DNA from: Anaerohalosphaera lusitana
Lineage (GTDB): Bacteria; Planctomycetota; Phycisphaerae; Sedimentisphaerales; Anaerohalosphaeraceae
Assembly (NCBI RefSeq): GCF_002007645.1
Contig: NZ_CP019791.1
Coordinates: 3,836,593-3,900,592 of the forward strand
Direction of reading: 5' to 3'
Length of the DNA stretch: 64,000 bases
Made by a program: the position numbers and the translations under genes
Notes under the pieces: model-generated
What the model saw: the letters and a program-made list of their open reading frames with translations, nothing else
Told to the model about the DNA's origin: nothing
Database searches by the model: none
Shown: positions 56,589-64,000 of the stretch, in pieces
Position numbering within the stretch: position 1 is the stretch's first letter
Layout: the number at the start of each line of letters is the position of its first letter

Positions 56589-58352
56589 TTACTGAGTCAC
56601 ACCCTCCATCCATTCATCTGCCAGCAAGCTGAAGTCAACCAGATCGACTCGGCCATTCTTGTCTAAGTCAGCTCCATCGCACCATAACGGTCCATTACAA
56701 TTACAGAGCCAACTCGATGCTAAATATAATAAATCCTCAGTGTCAACTTTCCCGCTGTGGTCGAAATCAGCTCTACTAAGGCCAATTAATGTCACTGCTG
56801 TCCCTGAGTAGTTTAACTTAAAACTATGTCCATTATTTGTTTTAACTATATCGTCATCAGCGTTGAACTTACCATCTAATACTTGTGACGAAAGAATAGT
56901 TACCTCATCACCTATCGACGGTGTGTACCCATCGACTAACAAAACGTTAAGGCTACCACCAATTTTTGCATCGCCAGTAATCGATAGATGTGAAATATTT
57001 TCCTCTCCTGTGCCTCCTAACAGTACAGTGAGAGTACCTTCCTGATCTTGTTCATAGCCATTTGAAATCTCTAATGTACCGGGTTGGTACTCTAAATATC
57101 CATTTGGCCACACTGGCCATCCAGGCACTGCGGTACCACTTATATAAACACTCCCTTGGACATTGCCAGTCCCTTCGAGAACCCCATCTGTTCCAACGGT
57201 AATCGCTTTCTGAATACCGCTATCACAATTTCCCACCCACATTTGCCCTCCTTGGGAGAGATCAATCAGGCTATTTTCCATGACACGCACATTTTTATCG
57301 ACTAACGCTACACAATTGACCGCCACTTCCAGTAAGCCATCCCCGTATCTATCTCCAATGGTCATTTCAGAAGATCTCAGACTTCCACCTTCCATTTTGT
57401 ATGTGGCGTTGCCAGTTCCAGTTTGAGTCGAAATAGTCAATTTATTTGCCTTATTTACACCTCCTGCAAGGACGTAAAGACCGCTAACCATTAGCTCCTG
57501 TTTACAGACATGTTCACCACCAGCTTGTCTGAAAGTGCCCAATATGTGGCTTATTGTTGCATCTATTCTAGCTTCGATGTTTGGATACGGTTCGGAGAAA
57601 CTATATTCGCCCTCATTCAAGAGAAGATCAAAAGTGCATGAACCACCAGATTGAACCATAGAGCCATGATCAGATACGACGCATGCAAAAGCATTCACAT
57701 TACCACCACTGAGGTTGAAACACCCTTTACCATTCCAAGTGGAAGCAGCGCCTACAAGTATTTCATCTGCCGTTAAATTCCCATTTGTTTGTACGTAATT
57801 AGCGTCATTATCGATCCAACCAATTTCCAGCCTATCATTAAGCGTTAAATCACCGGCTTCCAACACATAGGTTCTGTCTATGTATTTGGGATCACTTAGT
57901 ATCATTTCATCAGTAGTGACAGTTCCACCCCTCTGGACAAACTGACCTTGAATAAAAGAGTCTCCCTGTACTAGAAGATCACCATTATTTACAGTAAGTG
58001 TAGAAAGATAGTGCAACGAACTAAGGCCGAGAGCACCGCTTATAGTGAGATTGCCCCCTGAGATGACAAGATGCCCCACATTGTCATTACCATTTGGCAT
58101 ACTTGTGCCTGAGGGTAGCAGAAGACGTCCGGCTGTTGCAAAGCCTTCACTGATAAGTGCAATGCCATTGTTATCAATAAATGCCTCGTCGAAAGGTCCT
58201 GGGACTTCGCCATCCCAATTATTATTAGAAAACCAATCTGATTCAATGTCAGGTGGCCCCGTCCAATACACAGCATTGCCAAGGACAAAAGAATGTGACA
58301 AAAAGATTATGAAAATTATAAGGATACTTTGAGCGATCTTATTCGATATCAC
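56589..58352 (-). CDS. Secreted beta-solenoid protein with two dockerin repeats
   Basis: GTG at 58352 has GGAGA 7 nt upstream; the ATG at 58364 has none at proper spacing. A signal helix (IAQSILIIFIIFLSHSFVLG) is followed by YWTGPPDIESDWFSNNNWDG, the entry to autotransporter-like repeats in planctomycetes. Repeated GGxLxxxG turns (LVISGGNLTISGALGLSSLH) cover ~80-480. The end holds two EF-hand repeats (DHSGKVDTEDLLYLASSWL; KNGRVDLVDFSLLADEWM). No enzyme motif is seen; a surface or matrix role is likely. Confidence 0.85.
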   Translation of the reverse strand: MISNKIAQSILIIFIIFLSHSFVLGNAVYWTGPPDIESDWFSNNNWDGEVPGPFDEAFIDNNGIALISEGFATAGRLLLPSGTSMPNGNDNVGHLVISGGNLTISGALGLSSLHYLSTLTVNNGDLLVQGDSFIQGQFVQRGGTVTTDEMILSDPKYIDRTYVLEAGDLTLNDRLEIGWIDNDANYVQTNGNLTADEILVGAASTWNGKGCFNLSGGNVNAFACVVSDHGSMVQSGGSCTFDLLLNEGEYSFSEPYPNIEARIDATISHILGTFRQAGGEHVCKQELMVSGLYVLAGGVNKANKLTISTQTGTGNATYKMEGGSLRSSEMTIGDRYGDGLLEVAVNCVALVDKNVRVMENSLIDLSQGGQMWVGNCDSGIQKAITVGTDGVLEGTGNVQGSVYISGTAVPGWPVWPNGYLEYQPGTLEISNGYEQDQEGTLTVLLGGTGEENISHLSITGDAKIGGSLNVLLVDGYTPSIGDEVTILSSQVLDGKFNADDDIVKTNNGHSFKLNYSGTAVTLIGLSRADFDHSGKVDTEDLLYLASSWLCNCNGPLWCDGADLDKNGRVDLVDFSLLADEWMEGVTQ

Positions 58353-58456
58353 GACAGTCTCCATCTCCTAATATACACATGGCGATCTATGATCTGCTAC
58401 CACGCTCTACAAGGCAATATTGTCACCAATATCAAAATACATAATAACCAGGCCAA

Positions 58457-61400
58457 CTAAGGATTATGGTACAATGATATTATTTCAGCTGGTGATAGAA
58501 GTCGGTCGAACACTCGGACTTCATCGATTGTGCCTGCAAAAAACTTATCTGAAAATTTTTCAGATTTATTAGCTCCAACCACTAGAGGCTGGGGCCCATA
58601 TCCATATAATTCCCAATTATAACAATTTGTAGGGAAAGCCACCTCAACAGAATTTTCGAATTGACCATCTAGATATAAAGTCACTGTCTGCGTTTTTGCA
58701 TCATATACTGTAGTTCCCATATGCCACTCATTGGCTGTTACACTCGTAACACTTAAGGCAGACCTTACACTATTACATTCCCCACCTGTTCCATCTTGAG
58801 AGCCATGCCGTACAGTCTTCAATTGATCTTCTTCCAGGAAAAGACCATAGTTTACATGTCCATTAGCATACCCGTATTTTGTAAGTAGGGTTTGTGTTTG
58901 GGAGTTTGCTGTTTGTAGAGAAAACCATAGATTCACAGAATAATCTTCGGTTATACGCAAAGGCTCATCTGTAAATAGCAAATAATCATCAACGCCATCG
59001 AGGCCCAATGCTAGTCCTGCTATTCCGGTAACAGATGATGGGCCATTGTAAGCGGTTCCTTCGTTACCATTCCCAGAATCATCGTGGCCAATATTACCAG
59101 AATCATCAAAACTCCAGTAGGCTATCATATCAGAAGGCTTCTCCGTTTCAGAAAATGTTTTTACAGCAGCCTGGTTGGAAGCAGTCCCTGTGTTGCCTTT
59201 AGAATCCTTGATTTGAACCGTATAGATGTACTGTGTATTCGGGTCCAAGCCATAATCAGTATATGTCGCAGATAATTGCCAACCGCTATCATCTCCACCA
59301 GGATTGCCTGATAATTCTGCAAAGTAATATTTAACAGGGTTGCTTATATCAACACCAGAGTTGGCGGTCATTGAAATGCTGCTCTGCCCCGTTGCCATCG
59401 GCGGAAGTTTGAAAGTTGCGGGGTTCGGCTCTGGTGGTGAAACATCCTCGGTGATTCCCGCTAACCAGTTTTCTGAGAGCGCCATTAGTTCCTCAAAATC
59501 AGTCCTAGGATCCAAATCGAACAAATATACCGAACCTCTGTATGCATCATTCGAATATGCTCCAACGACTGGATGATTACCAAGGCCAACGGAATAACCA
59601 AACAGGTCGGCTGTCGCTTTCTTAGAAGCGGTAAATTTGGACACTTCTACACCCGTTTCAATATCAAACAAGTATGCGGACCCAACCCACCAACCTTTGC
59701 GAGAATCACCAGGTGAACCTATAACAGCCCTATTTCCTTCTATTGCAACAGAAATTCCAAACCACTGGTTTTCACGTCCATCGGAGGGGGTCAGCTTCCT
59801 AAGTTGATTACCTGCATGATCGAATACATAAACACAACCGATAGAATCCTTTGTGTGTGCTCCTACAATTATAAATTTATCATCCATGGAAACTGAATAA
59901 CCAAACTTGTCACCTTCTGTAGCATCTGAGGCTGTTATCTTTGCCAACTGAGCTCCTGTAATCGTATCAAAAATGTAGGCCGATCCTGAGTTGGAACCTG
60001 CATCATCATTGCCAGGCGCACCAACAACAGCAACACTACCATCAACACAAAGAGAATACCCAAATTCATCTCCAGCTTCAGAATCAGAAGGGGTCAGCTT
60101 AAATAATTCTTTCCCTGTGTTTGCGTTGAAAACATAAGCGGCCCCGGCATTTGATCCTGCCGTATCATTGCCATATGCGCCAACTAGCGCCTTATCAGCA
60201 CTGATGCCCACAGCATAACCAAAATTTTCGTTTTGATTTCGAACTAGATCCGAAGTCACCAGCTTCGTTATTTGGGTTCCAGTAGTGACCTCAAAAATAT
60301 AAGCTGATCCAAAATTTAGACCTTCATCATCATCGCTATATGCACCTACAATCACCCTGTCACCATCAACTCCTACTGAGTAGCCAAAGCGATCACCCCA
60401 GTTCCTGTCATTTGAGACTAGCCTTTGTACTTGGAGCCCAGTTTTCAAATCGAACAAGTAAGCTGCCCCTCGGCTATCTTGAACACCATAAGCGCCAACT
60501 ACCAATGTATCACCGCTAACACAGACAGAATGGCCAAAGTAATCACCTTCAGAAGCATCAGAAGCTACGATTTTAAGAACTTCATTAGTTTTGTCAGTAT
60601 TTGCAAGCCAGTGGTCTGAAAGATACGACAGATCTTCTAGATCAACCCCATAGCTCCCAAGATAATCAGCTGGAATGTCCTTTTCCCAGTGCAATATTGG
60701 ATAGCCTATTTGATAAGGAATCCTCCAGTTATCATCTTGGCCATTTTCTACTTCTTCAACATAATCCCAACCAGCAATAAGAAAAGTATTGGGATCAAAC
60801 ATTTGATCCGTCGTTTTCCCCTGAACACCGACAATAATTCCGGGGCTGGTGTCAGAGAGTACATAACCAACAGTCATCCCAGATGTCTCACTATCCCAAA
60901 AGCAGTTCCTCATTTCCGAGCCAGCGCCGTATTGACGACCACAAAAACCGCCAGTATTTGTAGTACCGCTGATCGGTCCAATAGAATAGCAATTGTAAAT
61001 GCCACTTCTTATGTTATATCCGCACAAGCCTCCAATACGATCATATCCTTCTACATAACCTGTGGCATAACAGTCAAAAATTAATCCTTCGTCATTCGCT
61101 CCACACAGTCCGCCAATATACTTAGAACCAGCTCCAGATTTCACATCGCCATTTGCGTAACTATATGCACATGAAGCCATATTCTGCCAGTTATGCCCTA
61201 CAACACCACCAAGATAGTCGGAATTGTCGCCGCATGTAATAAAACAGGTTGATTCACAATTTGAGATTATACTGTAAGCCAACTCTTGATAATTCCAATT
61301 AGTTCCAACAATCCCTCCCATATAGTTGGTATCATAAGCGCCCTGAATTGTACCAGATGACTTACATTTTGTGATAGTCGCATTTAAATCCAAAGATCCG

Positions 61401-62056
61401 TTAACTCCAGCAATCCCCCCAACGAATCCAGAGTAGTCCTCAACCTGAATATTGACATAGACAGCTACATCAGTAATTTTTCCTGATGTATTCTGGCCGA
61501 CTACGCCGCCGATGTAACCACAATATCTCGCATCAACTACACCGACGATATCACAGTTTTTGACAGTTCCCATGTTTTCGCCTGCAAGTGCACCTATGTA
61601 AAATGCGCCACTGGTAGATGTCCCACAATTACTATAAACATAATTTTCCAAAGACAAGTTTTCGACAACTCCATTTGGCCCTATCTGTCCAAACAAACCT
61701 AAGTAGCCATTGGTCGTTGTTCCAGCATCAATATATAGATTCATAATGCTATGGCCATTCCCATTGAAATTCCCGCTGAAAGTGGTGCCTTGATAAAAGT
61801 CATTGGTAGACGTATCTGGTGAAATAACTGCTGTAGAATATTGTTTGCCAGTAAGATTAAGGTCACAATCTAGCCTAATCCAATCATCCCAATAATCAGA
61901 ATTGCCCGCAAATTGATCAAAATCAGCTAAAGATGTAATCCTATATGGGTCGTTCTCTGTTCCATTGCCGTCGAGAGCAAATGATGCAGAATGGAAGAAT
62001 GCCCCAATAATGAATAGAATTAAGGTTTTTTTGACGCGCGTCTTCATGTAAAACAT
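58457..62056 (-). CDS. Large secreted GLUG / FG-GAP / LamG surface protein
   Basis: ATG at 62056 with GGAGG upstream (1199 residues); a start 18 nt earlier is possible. After the signal helix (TLILFIIGAFFHSASFA) come GLUG-type repeats (~130-410: GGVVGQNTSGKITDVAVYVN; GGLCGYNIRSGIYNCYS), a dockerin-like helix (YGVDLEDLSYLSDHWLAN), seven to eight FG-GAP-type repeats (~495-880: GDYFGHSVCVSGDTLVVGAY), a second partial dockerin, an FN3-like part and a C-terminal LamG domain (IAYWSFDDSGNIGHDDSGNG). A surface adhesin role is inferred. Confidence 0.88.
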   Translation of the reverse strand: MFYMKTRVKKTLILFIIGAFFHSASFALDGNGTENDPYRITSLADFDQFAGNSDYWDDWIRLDCDLNLTGKQYSTAVISPDTSTNDFYQGTTFSGNFNGNGHSIMNLYIDAGTTTNGYLGLFGQIGPNGVVENLSLENYVYSNCGTSTSGAFYIGALAGENMGTVKNCDIVGVVDARYCGYIGGVVGQNTSGKITDVAVYVNIQVEDYSGFVGGIAGVNGSLDLNATITKCKSSGTIQGAYDTNYMGGIVGTNWNYQELAYSIISNCESTCFITCGDNSDYLGGVVGHNWQNMASCAYSYANGDVKSGAGSKYIGGLCGANDEGLIFDCYATGYVEGYDRIGGLCGYNIRSGIYNCYSIGPISGTTNTGGFCGRQYGAGSEMRNCFWDSETSGMTVGYVLSDTSPGIIVGVQGKTTDQMFDPNTFLIAGWDYVEEVENGQDDNWRIPYQIGYPILHWEKDIPADYLGSYGVDLEDLSYLSDHWLANTDKTNEVLKIVASDASEGDYFGHSVCVSGDTLVVGAYGVQDSRGAAYLFDLKTGLQVQRLVSNDRNWGDRFGYSVGVDGDRVIVGAYSDDDEGLNFGSAYIFEVTTGTQITKLVTSDLVRNQNENFGYAVGISADKALVGAYGNDTAGSNAGAAYVFNANTGKELFKLTPSDSEAGDEFGYSLCVDGSVAVVGAPGNDDAGSNSGSAYIFDTITGAQLAKITASDATEGDKFGYSVSMDDKFIIVGAHTKDSIGCVYVFDHAGNQLRKLTPSDGRENQWFGISVAIEGNRAVIGSPGDSRKGWWVGSAYLFDIETGVEVSKFTASKKATADLFGYSVGLGNHPVVGAYSNDAYRGSVYLFDLDPRTDFEELMALSENWLAGITEDVSPPEPNPATFKLPPMATGQSSISMTANSGVDISNPVKYYFAELSGNPGGDDSGWQLSATYTDYGLDPNTQYIYTVQIKDSKGNTGTASNQAAVKTFSETEKPSDMIAYWSFDDSGNIGHDDSGNGNEGTAYNGPSSVTGIAGLALGLDGVDDYLLFTDEPLRITEDYSVNLWFSLQTANSQTQTLLTKYGYANGHVNYGLFLEEDQLKTVRHGSQDGTGGECNSVRSALSVTSVTANEWHMGTTVYDAKTQTVTLYLDGQFENSVEVAFPTNCYNWELYGYGPQPLVVGANKSEKFSDKFFAGTIDEVRVFDRLLSPAEIISLYHNP

Positions 62057-62074
62057 AATATTCCTCCGCTCCAA

Positions 62075-62953
62075 TAGATTTTGGCATTATGGCATTCTTG
62101 TTTATTACTTTTTTCTTGGTTTGTTATTAATGCGAACTCACATGGGTAGGGTGCTTTTTTAAAGGAGTTCGGCATTCGTATAGCTCAGTTAAGGTGGGGA
62201 ATTGGCTAGTGCAGAAACATTGGGGATGTAAACAGGTGAAGAACGACTTCCTAATTTTGACCAGACCATTTTTTCTCCTCCCAGAGCAAAAAGGTGGGAT
62301 CGCATTACAACGCGAAACACTGTATTTATCCCTACTCTATATGTCCAAGATTCAGGGGTCAACCATAAAATTGTGCCTTTTTAAAAGCCGTACTTCCCAC
62401 CATACCTAGCTGGGTAGACACATGTTGTCTTCAACAGGACAGAATCTGAGCCTCTTTCCCTGTTAATAGCCCAGCCCCTTTTGCAAAAGAAGAGGCACAC
62501 CTTCCTTATCACATCGTCACATTCCATATCCGAATTCAGCTTCCTACCCCCCTAGACTCACAGAATCCCCCTGGTTACCCTCTCACCTGCTCCCCTACCA
62601 ATTAACCCTATCCATCGACTTTAGCCACCCGGCACCCGCCGGTGACGCTCTACCCACATCTCCAACAAACATTGCTCATCACCCTGCTCCGCCAAAGCAA
62701 AACACCCCCTTTACGAAGCACCCTTTTTCACTGGGACTTCGACCCGCTCCCGCTTAAAATTCAGAATCTTTAACAGATGAGGGCTCACAATTCTCTATTA
62801 CATCATTACATTCACTTACCCTTAGAACTCCTCAGATTGCTCCCGGTTGCCTTTTCTCCTCCTATCCTGCCACTCTGATACCTATTCCCTAAGAAGACCC
62901 ATCCGGAGGCCGCCGGTGAGGTTCTATCCACATTTCCCAACAAGCACCCCTTA
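62075..62953. other. Intergenic region with worn repeats and a reduced island motif
   Basis: TGACCAGACCATTTTTT at 62258-62274 (plus strand) matches the island motif with 5 nt missing, but no gene follows. Two imperfect blocks share GCCGGTGA, CCACATnTCC and ATCACCCTGC (about 62632-62690 and 62908-62965). They may be worn copies of a coding 3' end (minus strand EMWVERHRRVPGG). No tRNA, ncRNA or intact gene was recognised. Confidence 0.4.
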
Positions 62954-63703
62954 TCACCCTGCCCTTAGACCCCTATTTCCTCTGCATATGAGCTGCTCTT
63001 CCCTGAATTCTTGCCAGTGCTCTATTCGCTCCTTCCCCACGATTCTTTCAAACCGCTTATACCCAGGATGCTCAGGGAGCAGGACGTATCTTCGTGCCCT
63101 TCCTCCCTTTCCCCCGTTCTGAGATGCAATTATTACAGAATCATCCACACACTGTATCCACCCATGTTCTGCTAAGAGTTCCCTGAGGGCCTTGGCTTTT
63201 CTGGGATTACAGCCATTTTTGTTTAGACCCTTCTCCTGCATGCACCTGATAAAATTCTCCAACGAGGTCATTGGCACCGTCAATTCTCTTCCATAGTGCT
63301 GAGCCTTGTTTAAACTCCACCATTTCTTCTTGCCTAAGTAATCTGCGTTGGTCAGACACAGCTCTATCCATACCGCTGTTATCGCTACCTCTCTCAGATA
63401 TAGCTTCCTATCATAACTGCTCATTCTGTTGACATCATCCTGAGTTAGACCCAGTTTCTGCCCCATCTGCTCTATCTTCTGACCAAGGCTTCCATAAGAG
63501 TAACGCCTCATCTTCTCAATATTCGTTTCATAGACGTAATTGAGTCGCTTTATATCCTCCTCATCTTCAGCACCTGTTCCTACATCCCTTCTGTAATCGT
63601 GCCTGTATTCTTCGAATGTAGGTTCTCTTCCTTCCTTTAAAATATAATCCATATAACAGTAATAAAGATATCTTCGGCTCCTGACAAGAGCATCTGTTTC
63701 CAT
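62954..63703 (-). CDS. Hypothetical island protein
   Basis: 249 residues, basic and mostly helical. ALVRSRRYLYYCYMDYILKE, MGQKLGLTQDDVNRMSSYDR, YLREVAITAVWIELCLTNAD, ELLAEHGWIQCVDDSVIIAS and KGGRARRYVLLPEHPGYKRF. The last parts look like a winged-helix DNA-binding end. No clear ribosome-binding site is seen at this ATG. IS630 copy 3 lies 73 bp upstream and may have removed its promoter. Confidence 0.65.
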   Translation of the reverse strand: METDALVRSRRYLYYCYMDYILKEGREPTFEEYRHDYRRDVGTGAEDEEDIKRLNYVYETNIEKMRRYSYGSLGQKIEQMGQKLGLTQDDVNRMSSYDRKLYLREVAITAVWIELCLTNADYLGKKKWWSLNKAQHYGRELTVPMTSLENFIRCMQEKGLNKNGCNPRKAKALRELLAEHGWIQCVDDSVIIASQNGGKGGRARRYVLLPEHPGYKRFERIVGKERIEHWQEFREEQLICRGNRGLRAG

Positions 63704-63776
63704 GGAAATATCGTCTACATTCTCAAATGTGCCGGTATATATACATAGTTCTTTATTACTCTCTCTCTCCTCACTA

Positions 63777-64000
63777 GTGCCGTTTCAAAAATATAATTTT
63801 AACTTTTCCATGATTTAAGACTTGCGCCATGCATAATCTGGTATTATATAGAATGACACGAAGAAATAATTTCACGCTTACAAGCAGAGAAAGGGATTTC
63901 TTATGTGTCTGTACGCCAGAGACCTCAGTACCAGTGAAGGCCAGCAAATTCAGCGGATACTCCGCAGCAGCAAAAGCCGAATCAAGATTCGTCGCGGCCA
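63777..64000 (+). mobile_element. IS630-family element, copy 3 (cut by window end)
   Basis: The left end GTGCCGTTTC follows a TA (63775-63776), and the sequence matches copy 1 in the same orientation to the last base of the window. Confidence 0.93.
63903..64000 (+). CDS. IS630 transposase N-terminus (partial)
   Basis: ATG at 63903 with AAAGG upstream starts MCLYARDLSTSEGQQIQRIL, identical to copies 1 and 2, and runs off the window. Confidence 0.92.
   Translation, partial: MCLYARDLSTSEGQQIQRILRSSKSRIKIRRG

Overview
The window most likely comes from a marine, polysaccharide-degrading planctomycete of the class Phycisphaerae. The evidence is many secreted proteins ending in short dockerin-type I-like (EF-hand) repeats, several LamG/concanavalin-like modules, three type II secretion pseudopilins with near-identical N-termini, GH29 fucosidases, a Tat-exported sulfatase, and an ECF sigma factor next to a FecR-type protein. 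The taxonomic call is an inference from family content; no rRNA gene is present.

Layout. (1) 1-9.5 kb: the 5' part of a right-handed beta-helix protein, a 3D-domain protein, and a three-gene RND efflux operon headed by a TetR regulator whose upstream region holds three tandem 18-19 bp repeats. (2) 9.8-25.7 kb: a fucose/rhamnose-type glycan cluster, all on the minus strand. It contains a mutarotase lipoprotein, a sodium:solute symporter, two UroD-like methyltransferase-family proteins, two GH29 fucosidases, a SASA-type esterase, a pseudopilin, a XylR/AraC-type regulator, a sulfatase and a small dockerin protein. (3) 25.8-33.5 kb: a LamG/dockerin pseudogene, two pseudopilins, a FecR-domain protein, an ECF sigma factor and a 987-residue LamG/dockerin protein. 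The sigma gene and the LamG gene share a leader-like upstream sequence. (4) 33.9-35.7 kb: a decayed junction, where a complete IS407-type IS3 element (4-bp target duplication CACG) sits inside a beta-helix gene fragment beside an older transposase fragment.

(5) 35.76 kb to the window end: a genomic island. It starts at a 3' tRNA-Ser-like fragment that is still followed by its terminator, which is what integration into a tRNA gene leaves behind. The island carries large secreted dockerin proteins, a Cas4-like Fe-S nuclease, a RuvB-like AAA+ ATPase and a second RuvB-like protein without Walker motifs, a helix-turn-helix protein, a tyrosine recombinase, a DUF2958 protein, two membrane coiled-coil proteins, several unknown phage/plasmid-type proteins and a DEDDh exonuclease. 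Six of these genes or operons share an upstream motif (TGACCAGATGnnnCCATTT) in the same orientation, which suggests one regulon or a common leader. Three near-identical IS630 copies lie in the island. One cuts off the catalytic tyrosine of the integrase and one splits a 993-residue secreted protein. In both cases removing the IS and one TA restores the reading frame, so the insertions are recent and the island is probably immobilised.
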